From Acinetobacter sp. ANC 4805 (GTDB lineage: Bacteria; Pseudomonadota; Gammaproteobacteria; Pseudomonadales; Moraxellaceae): a DNA stretch of 64,000 nt. The notes beneath the pieces are model-generated. The model did no database searches and was not told the origin of the DNA. It saw nothing but the letters and a program-made list of their open reading frames with translations. A program made the position numbers and the translations under genes. The DNA lies in contig NZ_JAKZGD010000001.1 of the NCBI RefSeq assembly GCF_022549495.1, forward strand, positions 434,001-498,000, given 5' to 3'. This document shows, in pieces, positions 45,748 through 54,438 of this stretch. Numbering within the stretch: the stretch's first letter is position 1; the number at the start of each line of letters is the position of its first letter.

Positions 45748-47079
45748 ATGCAAGTAACGACTGAAGCGGTTTCGGGCGTTGCCCGTCGTTTAAATGTTTC
45801 TGTACCGACGAGCCGCGTTAACGAGCAATTTGAAGCTCGCTTAAAACGCACTGCCAAAACTGTGAAGATCAACGGCTTCCGTCCAGGTAAAGTGCCTTTA
45901 AATGTTGTACGCCGTGAATATGGTGCAAGCATTTATCAAGAAGTGGTAAATGACATCATTCGTGACAGCGTATTTGAAGCAATTCAACAAGAAAAAATCA
46001 ATGCAGTCGGTATGCCGAACATTGAAAAAGTTGAAAACAAAGATGATGCTTTAGTTTTTGAAGCAACTGTTGAAGTTTATCCAGAAGTAGAAGTGAAAGC
46101 TTTTGCTGATTTGGAAGTTGAACGTAAATCATCAGAAATCAACGATGCAGATGTTGATGTAATGATTGAAAACTTGCAAAAACAACGTGCTTCTTGGACT
46201 GAAACCAAAGGCATGGCGAAAAAAGATATGCAAGTGACTTTCGATTTTGAAGGTACTGTTGATGGCGAGAAGTTTGAAGGCGGTGCTGCTGAAGACTTTA
46301 AACTAGTTCTTGGTTCTGGTCGTATGATTCCAGGCTTTGAAGACGGTATTATCGGCATGAAGAAAGGCGAAGAGAAAGTGATTGATGTTACTTTCCCTGA
46401 AGATTACCAAGCTGAAAACTTAGCGGGTAAAGCAGCTCAATTCAAAATCAATGTGAAGCTTGTTGAAAAACAAAAACTTCCAGAGATTGATGCTGAGTTC
46501 TTAAAAATCTTTGGTTTAACCGAAGAAGAAGGCGTAGATAAGTTAAAAGCTGACGTTCGTAAAAATATGGAACGTGAAGTTCGTAACGGTCTTCGTAACC
46601 AAATTAAACAAGCTGCGTTTGATGCGCTTGTTGCTGCAAATGAAATCGAAGTTCCAGCGTCAATGGTTGCTCAAGAAATTGACCGTCAACGTCAACAAAT
46701 GATTCAACAATTCACGCAACAGTTTGGTGCTCAAGGTGCAGGCGCATTTGATAGCAGCATGCTTCCAGATGAGTTATTCAAAGAACAAGCAGAAAAATCA
46801 GTGAAGCTTGGCGTATTGGTCAGCAAAGTATTGGCAGATGCTAAACTTGAAGTTGATTCAGCACGTGTTGATGCTTACATTGACGATATGGCTTCTTCTT
46901 ATGAAGATCCAACAGAAGTGATTGAATACTTCAAAAATGATAAACAACAACGTGCTCAAATCGAAGCTGTTGTTTTAGAAGATCAAGTTGTAGATCACAT
47001 TTTAGCTGCTGCTAAAGTAAGTGATGTTGCAGTAAGCTATGAAGACTTGTTGAAAGAACAACAAGCTCGTCGTGGCTAA
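45748..47079 (+). CDS. tig: Trigger factor
   Basis: Tig is the ribosome-bound chaperone and prolyl isomerase that meets nascent chains at the exit tunnel. The protein has 443 residues in the usual three-part order: the ribosome-binding N-domain with [18 protein letters not shown] (the GFRxGKxP signature), the FKBP-like domain at about 150-245 ([17 protein letters not shown]), and the C-terminal helical domain. The order tig-clpP-clpX is conserved in gammaproteobacteria. A terminator follows, so clpP has its own promoter. Confidence 0.96.
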   Translation: MQVTTEAVSGVARRLNVSVPTSRVNEQFEARLKRTAKTVKINGFRPGKVPLNVVRREYGASIYQEVVNDIIRDSVFEAIQQEKINAVGMPNIEKVENKDDALVFEATVEVYPEVEVKAFADLEVERKSSEINDADVDVMIENLQKQRASWTETKGMAKKDMQVTFDFEGTVDGEKFEGGAAEDFKLVLGSGRMIPGFEDGIIGMKKGEEKVIDVTFPEDYQAENLAGKAAQFKINVKLVEKQKLPEIDAEFLKIFGLTEEEGVDKLKADVRKNMEREVRNGLRNQIKQAAFDALVAANEIEVPASMVAQEIDRQRQQMIQQFTQQFGAQGAGAFDSSMLPDELFKEQAEKSVKLGVLVSKVLADAKLEVDSARVDAYIDDMASSYEDPTEVIEYFKNDKQQRAQIEAVVLEDQVVDHILAAAKVSDVAVSYEDLLKEQQARRG

Positions 47080-47098
47080 TCTTTTAAAAGTCGAGAAG

Positions 47099-47123
47099 AA
47101 AGGTGCTTAATGCACCTTTTTTT
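47099..47123 (+). terminator. Terminator of tig
   Basis: AAAGGTGC (47099-47106) pairs with GCACCTTT (47112-47119) around TTAAT and runs into seven Ts. It lies 20 bases after the stop. Confidence 0.9.
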
Positions 47124-47276
47124 ATTCGTGTTATGAAAGTGTTAATTTATCGAAAAATTGCTAGATTTTAGTATAAATAATCGAATATTTAGGGTTGAAC
47201 CTTTTGCAATTTCATTGATTATCCCTCATATTGTTGACATAGATTAAGTCAGAATAATTTAGGAATAAGTAAACGT

Positions 47277-47882
47277 ATGTATGTTCCAACAATTGAAAAT
47301 GCTTTAGTTCCGGTTGTCGTTGAGCAGTCATCTCGTGGTGAACGTTCATTTGATATCTACTCACGTTTGTTACGTGAACGTGTCATTTTCTTGACTGGTG
47401 AAGTCGAAGATAACATGGCGAACTTAATCGTTGCACAGATGTTGTTTTTAGAAGCAGAAAATCCAGAAAAAGATATTCATCTGTATATTAACTCACCAGG
47501 TGGTTCGGTGACTGCGGGTATGGCAATTTATGACACCATGCAGTTTATTAAGCCAGATGTGGTGACTTATTGTATGGGGCAAGCAGCATCTATGGGTGCA
47601 TTCTTACTCAATGCGGGTGCAAAAGGTAAGCGTTATTGTCTTGAAAATGCACGTGTGATGATTCACCAACCATTAGGTGGTTTCCGTGGTCAAGCATCTG
47701 ATATTGAAATTCATGCACGTGAAATACTTTTTATCAAAGAGCGTTTAAACCGCTTAATGGCAGAACACAGTGGTCAGGATTACGAGACTGTTGCACGTGA
47801 CACAGATCGTGACAATTTTATGACTGCACAAGCAGCTAAAGAATATGGTTTAGTTGACCAAGTACTGAGTAAACGTCTCTAG
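47277..47882 (+). CDS. clpP: ATP-dependent Clp protease proteolytic subunit
   Basis: ClpP forms the tetradecameric serine protease barrel fed by ClpX or ClpA. The 201-residue protein has the catalytic triad Ser105 (QAASMGAF), His130 (MIHQPLGG) and an aspartate in [10 protein letters not shown], with the IYINSPGG-type segment ([20 protein letters not shown]) forming the active-site loop. A short propeptide precedes the conserved [20 protein letters not shown]. It lies between tig and clpX and is followed by clpX after 28 bases, presumably as one transcript. Confidence 0.97.
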   Translation: MYVPTIENALVPVVVEQSSRGERSFDIYSRLLRERVIFLTGEVEDNMANLIVAQMLFLEAENPEKDIHLYINSPGGSVTAGMAIYDTMQFIKPDVVTYCMGQAASMGAFLLNAGAKGKRYCLENARVMIHQPLGGFRGQASDIEIHAREILFIKERLNRLMAEHSGQDYETVARDTDRDNFMTAQAAKEYGLVDQVLSKRL

Positions 47883-47910
47883 TTTTTAAGATTTAAGTTG
47901 TGGAGTAAAT

Positions 47911-49221
47911 ATGTCCGAACATCCTCAAGGACAAAAACATTGTTCATTTTGTGGTAAGACGCAATCTGAAGTTGGAAAATTGATTGCAGGTGAGGACGCA
48001 TATATTTGTAATGAGTGTGTGGATGTCTGCTTAGACTTGGTACAAACCAGTCAACAAGTTGAAGCAGGTGATTGGGCAAGCAAAGCATTGCCTAAACCAC
48101 ATGAAATACGTGCTGCGTTGGATCAATATGTAATTGGGCAAGATTTAGCGAAGAAAACTTTATCTGTTGCAGTCTATAACCATTACAAGCGATTGAAAGT
48201 TGGTCAGTCTCATCATGCACATCAGGATATCGAGATTGCAAAAAGTAATATTTTGCTGATTGGACCAACAGGTTCAGGTAAAACTTTGCTTGCACAAACC
48301 CTCGCACGCTTACTGGATGTACCTTTTGCGATGGCTGATGCAACCACGTTGACCGAAGCAGGTTACGTTGGCGAAGATGTTGAGAACATCGTGCAGAAGT
48401 TATTACAGAAAGCTGATTACGATGTAGAAAAAGCGCAAAAGGGCATTATCTATATTGATGAGATTGATAAGATTACCCGTAAATCTGAAAATCCTTCGAT
48501 TACGCGTGATGTCTCGGGTGAAGGCGTACAACAAGCATTATTAAAAATGATTGAAGGTACGGTTGCTTCTATTCCACCACAAGGTGGTCGTAAGCATCCT
48601 CAGCAAGAATTCATTCAAATTGATACCTCAAATATCTTGTTTATTTGTGGTGGTGCATTTTCTGGTTTAGAGAAAATCGTACAACAGCGTCAAGAGAAGG
48701 GTGGTATTGGTTTTACCGCTGATGTGAAGAATAAAGATGATAGTAAAAAAGTCTCTGAATTGTTCCGTCAAGTTGAAGCAACAGACTTAGTGAAGTTTGG
48801 TTTAATTCCTGAGTTTATTGGTCGTTTGCCTGTGATTGCAACTTTAGAAGAGCTGGATGAAGAAGCATTGATGCAGATTCTGACAGAACCAAAGAATGCT
48901 TTAACACGCCAGTATCAATATCTCTTTACCATGGAAAACGTAGACTTGGTGTTTGATGAGTCCGCTTTACGTGCTGTTGCGAAAAAAGCGCTTGAACGTA
49001 ATACGGGCGCACGTGGTTTACGTTCTATTTTGGAAAATGTATTGCTTGAAACCATGTATGATTTACCGAGTCGTACAGATGTTGGAACTGTAATTTTGGA
49101 TGAGGCTGTAATTAACGGTACAGCAAAACCAACGTTTAAAGCCGATCGTGTACCTCAAGTTGCAACACCAGAGTTGGTGGAAAAGAAAGATCTGAAAGTG
49201 ATTGACTCAAAGTCAGCTTGA
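47911..49221 (+). CDS. clpX: ATP-dependent Clp protease ATP-binding subunit ClpX
   Basis: ClpX unfolds tagged substrates and feeds ClpP. The 436-residue protein has the N-terminal zinc finger (Cys11, Cys14, Cys33, Cys36), Walker A GPTGSGKT (118-125), Walker [13 protein letters not shown], and the C-terminal sensor 2 with [13 protein letters not shown]. The IGF loop used to dock on ClpP is in [10 protein letters not shown] terminator follows 14 bases after the stop. Length and order are normal. Confidence 0.97.
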   Translation: MSEHPQGQKHCSFCGKTQSEVGKLIAGEDAYICNECVDVCLDLVQTSQQVEAGDWASKALPKPHEIRAALDQYVIGQDLAKKTLSVAVYNHYKRLKVGQSHHAHQDIEIAKSNILLIGPTGSGKTLLAQTLARLLDVPFAMADATTLTEAGYVGEDVENIVQKLLQKADYDVEKAQKGIIYIDEIDKITRKSENPSITRDVSGEGVQQALLKMIEGTVASIPPQGGRKHPQQEFIQIDTSNILFICGGAFSGLEKIVQQRQEKGGIGFTADVKNKDDSKKVSELFRQVEATDLVKFGLIPEFIGRLPVIATLEELDEEALMQILTEPKNALTRQYQYLFTMENVDLVFDESALRAVAKKALERNTGARGLRSILENVLLETMYDLPSRTDVGTVILDEAVINGTAKPTFKADRVPQVATPELVEKKDLKVIDSKSA

Positions 49222-49234
49222 TTCACATTCATCT

Positions 49235-49272
49235 AAAAAAGCATGAAAGCCTCGGCTTTTCATGCTTTTTTT
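49235..49272 (+). terminator. Terminator of clpPX
   Basis: AGCATGAAAGCC pairs with GGCTTTTCATGCT, with one bulged T, around a two- to four-base loop, flanked by A6 and T7. It is strong and sits 14 bases from the clpX stop. Confidence 0.88.
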
Positions 49273-49372
49273 ATTTGCAATTGTGCGGTGAGGTGTTAAT
49301 CTTAAAAGTTGAAAATTCCGCATAGTTTTGCGCCGTTAAAAATAAATCCAAGAAAACGCCTTGAGGGATATC

Positions 49373-50089
49373 ATGCGTTATTTAATATTGTCATTATGTT
49401 GTGCAGGGGTATTGGCTGGTTGTCAAAGTCATAAGACAGTTGAAGAAAATACGACAACACTCACAGCAACGTTACCTACAGTAGATACAACAAAAGAGCC
49501 AGGTCTGCTTGATCAGTATCATGTGGGAGGTTTTACTGTTGGTGGGTGGGTCAATCAAAAATTAGGTCAATTTTACACACCGATCAAACCACAAAACGAA
49601 CAAGCCGCGGTGGTTTATTTGTATCGTCCAGATACACGTTGGAATCGTCAAGAAATTGCGGCAGCAAACTTATTTATTAATGGGCATCGAATCCCAAGCC
49701 TATTGCATAATCACTATTATTGGGTGGAACTACCAGCAGGCACCTATCGTTTGAGTGTGAGCCGCCCATTGGCTGGTATGCATTTCCAAAAACCAAAGTA
49801 TTTAGATTTCACGGTTGATGCATCACAAACTTATTTTATTAAATATGATGAAGAAAATAAGATTTCTCGCAGCGAACACACAGGTCCATTTATGATTACG
49901 CCTGATAAAGTCGCACATCAAGAAATTGCCTTTACACGCCTAAAATCATCAAGCTATAACTTTGTTGCACAAGATGCTTCAGGTAAAGTTCGTTCAAAAC
50001 CACAAGAATTGAAACCGCTGAAATATGATGAAAAGTCTGAAGTACTATTGGTTAAACCATTTAAACTTTGGAATCCTTTGACTTGGTAA
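49373..50089 (+). CDS. Lipoprotein with DUF2846-like domain
   Basis: The start is ATG 49373 (GAGG at 49363-49366 is six bases upstream); a TTG at 49361 is not needed. The 238-residue protein has a lipobox LAGC with Cys17 as the lipid site. The domain at about 75-170 contains QAAVVYLYRPDTRWNRQ, LFINGHRIPSL, YYWVELPAGTYRLSV, a beta-sandwich pattern matching DUF2846 proteins. The function of the family is unknown. It is convergent with the DUF2059 gene downstream and has no operon partner. Confidence 0.8.
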   Translation: MRYLILSLCCAGVLAGCQSHKTVEENTTTLTATLPTVDTTKEPGLLDQYHVGGFTVGGWVNQKLGQFYTPIKPQNEQAAVVYLYRPDTRWNRQEIAAANLFINGHRIPSLLHNHYYWVELPAGTYRLSVSRPLAGMHFQKPKYLDFTVDASQTYFIKYDEENKISRSEHTGPFMITPDKVAHQEIAFTRLKSSSYNFVAQDASGKVRSKPQELKPLKYDEKSEVLLVKPFKLWNPLTW

Positions 50090-50106
50090 TGGATAAAGAG
50101 CAGGGC

Positions 50107-50649
50107 TTACTCATCTTGAATTAAAGGTTTGATGATGCTTAAAAGCTGCTCTTTAAGCTGTAAACTCTGCTCAGGGTCAGCCAACGTTTTTTGACTTAAA
50201 TTATTCATGTATTGAAAAACATTAGTATTAATCTTTAAGTTCTTTTGATTAATCGATTTTCCTTCAGGTGTTCTTAAAAACTTTAAATAAGCTTGTATTT
50301 CTTCTTCACTGAGTGTTTCTGTATAAATTTTTTCAATGGCTTGTAAGGTCTCAGGGCGAGCAAACATTTTTGAACTTGTCTCTTTTAAAAGCTGCCCCAG
50401 TTCTATAACGGCTAAATGTTCTTCTGTTGTTGTCAGTCGTTGTTTACCTAAAATTCGTAATAGAATATTTTCTGCTTCAGCATCTAATGTTGGCTGCATT
50501 TCATCTAAAGACGTATGTAAAACATTTTCTAATTCACTGAGTTTAATCAGCTCCTTTACGGATTTGACTTGAGCAGGGCTTGCCACAGTATTTTGTGCGG
50601 CTATGATGAGGCAAAAGCTTACGAGTAATTTTGATATTGTTTTATGCAT
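50107..50649 (-). CDS. Exported DUF2059 domain protein, second copy
   Basis: The 180-residue protein has a Sec signal peptide (ISKLLVSFCLIIAAQNTVAS). The C-terminal half carries the DUF2059 pattern YTETLSEEEIQAYLKFLRTPEG followed by a helical tail. It is distinct from the protein at 9391, with which it shares the domain but little identity. It may be cotranscribed with nothing; it faces the DUF2846 gene. Function is unknown. Confidence 0.75.
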   Translation of the reverse strand: MHKTISKLLVSFCLIIAAQNTVASPAQVKSVKELIKLSELENVLHTSLDEMQPTLDAEAENILLRILGKQRLTTTEEHLAVIELGQLLKETSSKMFARPETLQAIEKIYTETLSEEEIQAYLKFLRTPEGKSINQKNLKINTNVFQYMNNLSQKTLADPEQSLQLKEQLLSIIKPLIQDE

Positions 50650-50693
50650 ATTTTTATCCTTATCGTTCTGTAAATAATTTAGCAGAAGCTTAA

Positions 50694-50728
50694 GGAAAAA
50701 AAATAGCCGAATACGATGATTCGGCTAT
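50694..50728 (-). terminator. Terminator of the fumarase gene
   Basis: ATAGCCGAAT (50703-50712) pairs perfectly with ATTCGGCTAT (50719-50728) around ACGATG. The A-rich run (50694-50703) is the T-run on the transcribed minus strand, 17 bases past the stop. Confidence 0.87.
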
Positions 50729-50744
50729 GATTATTGTATAAGTA

Positions 50745-52271
50745 TTATTGAGCAGCAGCATCTACAACTGGAATTTTACCAATCTTTGCTTGCCAGATTT
50801 TTGGCGCAGTGACATGGATAGAAGTACCATTGACATCAACTGCAACAGAAACAGGCATATCTTCAACCACGAATTTGTAGATTGCTTCCATACCTAAGTC
50901 GGCAAATGCAACCACTTCAGCTTCACGTACAGCTTTAGATACGAGGTAAGCGGCACCACCAACTGCCATCAAATAAGTTGCTTTGTTGTCCTTAATTGCT
51001 TCAATTGCAGCAGGACCACGATCTGCTTTACCAATCATGCCAAATAAGCCAGTTGCCTCTAGGACTTGACGGGTAAATTTGTCCATACGTGTTGCGGTTG
51101 TCGGGCCAGCAGGACCAACTACTTCATCGCCAACTGGATCGACTGGACCCACGTAGTAAATGAATTTACCTTTTAGATCTACTGGAAGTTCTTCGCCATT
51201 ATTTAACATGTCAACCATACGCTTATGCGCAGCATCACGACCTGTGTAAATCGTACCGTTAAGAAGTAATGTATCACCTGGCTTCCATTCATTCATTTCT
51301 TCTTGGGTGATGGTATCAAGATTCACACGTTTTGATTGTGATGAATCCCATGTTACAGCAGGGTAGTCTTCAAGTTTTGGTGCTTGGATATGTGCAACAC
51401 CAGTACCATCTAACTGGAAGTGTGCATGACGAGTCGCCGCACAGTTCGGAATCATACCGACTGGTTTACCTGCTGCGTGGCATGGATAATCCTTGATTTT
51501 AATATCAAGCACTGTGGTTAAACCACCCAAACCTTGCGCACCAATACCGAGTGCATTTACCTTCTCGAAGATCTCGATACGGAGTTCTTCCATTTTGCTT
51601 TGTGGACCACGACGAAGTAATTCATCCATGTTGATTTCTTCCATGAGTGCTTCTTTTGCAAGCATCATGGCTTTCTCAGCAGTACCACCAATACCGATAC
51701 CGAGCATACCTGGTGGACACCAGCCTGCACCCATGGTTGGAACAGTTTTAAGTACCCAATCTACAATTGAATCAGATGGATTCAACATCGCAAGTTTAGA
51801 TTTATTTTCTGAACCGCCGCCTTTTGCTGCAACAGTAATATCGACTTTATTACCAGGAACGAGTTTGTAGTGAATGACAGCAGGCGTATTGTCTTTGGTA
51901 TTCTTACGACCAAAAGCAGGATCAGCTAATACAGAAGCACGAAGCACGTTTGAGTTTTCGAGGTAACCTTGGCGTACACCTTCGTTCACTGCATCATCTA
52001 AGCTCATGGTTAAATCAAATTTAACATCTAAGCCAACTTCAAGGAAAACGTTAACGATCCCCGTATCTTGACAGATTGGGCGATGACCCTCAGCACACAT
52101 ACGTGAGTTGATGAGGATTTGTGCAATAGCGTCTTTAGCAGCTTTGTTTTCTTCACGATCATAAGCACGGCTCATCGCTTGGATGAAGTCTTGTGGGTGA
52201 TAGTAAGAAATAAACTGTAGGGCATCCTTGATTGATGTAATCAAGTCATCTTGTTTGATGATCGTTGTCAT
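50745..52271 (-). CDS. fumA: Fumarate hydratase class I ([4Fe-4S])
   Basis: The enzyme converts fumarate and malate in the TCA cycle. The 508-residue protein has both parts of class I fumarases in one chain: the alpha part with RMCAEGHRPICQDTGIVNVFLE (residues 57-78), GGGSENKSKLAMLNPSD and APPMGAGWCPPGMLGIGIGGTAEKAMML, and the beta part near the C-terminus (VDPVGDEVVGPAGPTTATRMD). Conserved cysteines for the iron-sulphur cluster are present. The iron-dependent enzyme sits in a window with several iron genes, but no Fur site was found here. Confidence 0.93.
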   Translation of the reverse strand: MTTIIKQDDLITSIKDALQFISYYHPQDFIQAMSRAYDREENKAAKDAIAQILINSRMCAEGHRPICQDTGIVNVFLEVGLDVKFDLTMSLDDAVNEGVRQGYLENSNVLRASVLADPAFGRKNTKDNTPAVIHYKLVPGNKVDITVAAKGGGSENKSKLAMLNPSDSIVDWVLKTVPTMGAGWCPPGMLGIGIGGTAEKAMMLAKEALMEEINMDELLRRGPQSKMEELRIEIFEKVNALGIGAQGLGGLTTVLDIKIKDYPCHAAGKPVGMIPNCAATRHAHFQLDGTGVAHIQAPKLEDYPAVTWDSSQSKRVNLDTITQEEMNEWKPGDTLLLNGTIYTGRDAAHKRMVDMLNNGEELPVDLKGKFIYYVGPVDPVGDEVVGPAGPTTATRMDKFTRQVLEATGLFGMIGKADRGPAAIEAIKDNKATYLMAVGGAAYLVSKAVREAEVVAFADLGMEAIYKFVVEDMPVSVAVDVNGTSIHVTAPKIWQAKIGKIPVVDAAAQ

Positions 52272-52416
52272 ATCAAAATTCTCTTGAGCGGGCGATTAGC
52301 TGGCGGGCTAGATTATATGACAAAAAGCTGAGATTGTGGGAGTTTTAAACGACTTTTGGCTAAAGGTCTGAGTGGAAAATAAGATTAAAAAGTGCGGCAT
52401 ATTTAAGCACTCTATT

Positions 52417-53277
52417 TTAGTGTTTTCTTATTTGAGAGGGTGAGTAACCAAAATACTTTTTAAAGCGATGACTAAAATGGCTGCTTGAACTAAAGCCATA
52501 TAGGGATGAGATTTCGGTGAGATTCAGTGATGTTGTTTTGAGTGCTTGCTGTGCTAATTCGAGTCGACGTTGCATCACATATTGGTGTGGTGGTATCTGC
52601 ATTGATTGTTTAAACATATGGGCAAAATGATATTCACTGAGTTGGCTTTGTTGCGCTAAATCAGACAAAGTCAAACTTAGGTGTAGATGCTGATCAATCC
52701 ATTCTAATAATTGCTTAAGCACATAAGGAGAGAGACCTCCTTTGACTTCAGGCGTTTGCCATTGCACATGACTATAATTTTTAATCAGATGATTGAGCAG
52801 TAAGGTGGTTGCCGTACTCATTTGCAAATGATTTTCACGATTTTGCCAAGCGTCATTGAGTAGGAAGTGCCGATAAATCATTGAAATTTGTGGATCGGCC
52901 ACAAAAATTTGCGGATTTAGAACAATCTGGCTCGGTTCTCGATCCCAGACTTGTTCAGCTACGCGTTGTAGATGCTGCTCGGTATAGTACAAATGTACAA
53001 AAGTAAGTGAGTCACGCAGATCCCAAGTCGACTCGAAATCTTGTGGCATCAGACACATACGGTCTGGACCACCGCCATTATGCCAACCTTGAGCGGTCTT
53101 CTGATAGCTTTGATAACCACCCTGAATATACATACTCAAGGTGTGGTGGTTGCTACAGACATTGACACGATCTTGATTATTTTGCCACATGGCGAGCTGC
53201 ATACCCGATCCCAATTCAACTGAGTCGAGCAATTGGGCTTTATGCTGTTGTAATTGATCTAGAATCTGATAGTTCAT
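52417..53277 (-). CDS. AraC-family transcriptional regulator
   Basis: The protein has 286 residues. The C-terminal 100 residues form two helix-turn-helix motifs typical of AraC/XylS (LSDLAQQSQLSEYHFAHMFK and LTEISSLYGFSSSSHFSHRFKKYFGYSPSQIRK, here in abbreviated form). The N-terminal 180 residues bind an effector of unknown identity. It is divergent from an EamA exporter at 53459, so it probably controls that gene. Direct repeats in the shared intergenic region fit AraC binding. No inducer can be inferred. Confidence 0.88.
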   Translation of the reverse strand: MNYQILDQLQQHKAQLLDSVELGSGMQLAMWQNNQDRVNVCSNHHTLSMYIQGGYQSYQKTAQGWHNGGGPDRMCLMPQDFESTWDLRDSLTFVHLYYTEQHLQRVAEQVWDREPSQIVLNPQIFVADPQISMIYRHFLLNDAWQNRENHLQMSTATTLLLNHLIKNYSHVQWQTPEVKGGLSPYVLKQLLEWIDQHLHLSLTLSDLAQQSQLSEYHFAHMFKQSMQIPPHQYVMQRRLELAQQALKTTSLNLTEISSLYGFSSSSHFSHRFKKYFGYSPSQIRKH

Positions 53278-53360
53278 CTTCTATACGCAGTGCCAAATAG
53301 AGGAATGAGTGTAGGACGTTCATGTGATCTTGTCACCTAGCAAAAAGCATGCATAAAAAT

Positions 53361-53392
53361 CGCAAGTTGATGACAAGCACCGCAAGATCATG
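53361..53392. promoter_or_regulatory. Direct repeats, candidate AraC-type operator
   Basis: CGCAAGTTGATG begins at 53361 and CGCAAGATCATG at 53381, exactly 20 bases apart with ten of twelve bases shared. Twenty or twenty-one base spacing of half-sites is usual for AraC-family proteins. The pair lies between the two divergent genes, 70-100 bases from the exporter start. Confidence 0.5.
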
Positions 53393-53458
53393 CAAGCAAT
53401 CATTGGGTTTGAGCGAGCAGAATAGCATCTTGTAGAGATTGAGTTTGGTTTTCATCAT

Positions 53459-54367
53459 ATGAATGCGCTGTTATATGCTTTGGTTGTGGTGATTTGGGGA
53501 ACCACATGGATTGCGATTACGCTGCAACAACAAAGTGGAATTTCGGTCAGTGTTGCGGTCTTTTGGCGATTTTTTATTTCTGCAATGGTGTTATTTGCTT
53601 TCGTTAGTTTGAATCGAAAGTTACAAAAACTAGCAGCTCAAGATCACCTGTTTTGTGTGTTACAGGCGTGTTGTATTTTTGGTTTTAACTTTGTCTGTTT
53701 TTACTATGCCGTGCAATATATTAGCAGTGGTTTGGAAGCTGTGATTTTTTCGATGGCAGTGATTTTTAATACCCTCAATGCCAAATTATTCTTTGCTCAG
53801 CAGGTGTCGACACGCTTTTATCCTGCGGCTTTGTTTGGTGTGTTGGGGATTGTTGCCTTGTTTTGGCATGACGTGGTGGGGACGACTTTAAATAACCATA
53901 CCTTGATTGGTATTGGACTATGTATTTTGGGAACTTATGGTTTTTCTTTGGGGAATATGATTAGTACCCGCCATCAAAAACACGGGTTAGATATTTTCAC
54001 CACCAATGCTTATGCCATGTTGTATGGTGCTTTACTCATGGCGCTGATTTCATGGTTTAAACAGGATGACTTTTTCCCAAGTATGCAATTCAGTGCAGTT
54101 GGTGCGTTATTGTATTTGGCGATCTTTGGTTCTGTGATTGGGTTTACTGCCTATTTCTATTTGGTTGGGTGTATTGGTGCAGCTAAAGCTGCCTATAGCA
54201 CTTTGTTATTTCCTTTGGTGGCGTTGGTGATTTCAACGCTATGGGAAGGGTATCAATGGCATTTCAATGCTGTGATTGGAGTGATTTTGATCTTATGTGG
54301 TAATGCGATTTTCTTTGTTAAAAGCCCATTGGAGATCAAGACAAGTGTGTTAAAAAAGCTGAGATGA
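53459..54367 (+). CDS. DMT-superfamily (EamA) transporter
   Basis: The protein has 302 residues and ten membrane helices in two EamA repeats (about 1-140 and 150-290). NALLYALVVVIWGTTWIAI opens the first repeat and contains the WGTTW motif typical of this superfamily; YLVGCIGAAKAAYSTLLFPL lies in the second. The likely role is export of a small metabolite. The divergent AraC regulator suggests inducible expression. A 13-bp terminator follows. Confidence 0.85.
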   Translation: MNALLYALVVVIWGTTWIAITLQQQSGISVSVAVFWRFFISAMVLFAFVSLNRKLQKLAAQDHLFCVLQACCIFGFNFVCFYYAVQYISSGLEAVIFSMAVIFNTLNAKLFFAQQVSTRFYPAALFGVLGIVALFWHDVVGTTLNNHTLIGIGLCILGTYGFSLGNMISTRHQKHGLDIFTTNAYAMLYGALLMALISWFKQDDFFPSMQFSAVGALLYLAIFGSVIGFTAYFYLVGCIGAAKAAYSTLLFPLVALVISTLWEGYQWHFNAVIGVILILCGNAIFFVKSPLEIKTSVLKKLR

Positions 54368-54383
54368 ACAGGCAATTTGTAAA

Positions 54384-54416
54384 AAAGCCATCTATTTCTG
54401 ATCAATAGATGGCTTT
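54384..54416. terminator. Bidirectional terminator between the EamA gene and pta
   Basis: AAAGCCATCTATT (54384-54396) pairs perfectly with AATAGATGGCTTT (54404-54416) across a 7-base loop. The A-run to the left serves pta on the minus strand; the rightward T-run is short. Confidence 0.87.
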
Positions 54417-54438
54417 GTGTTATCGCAACAAGATGAAC

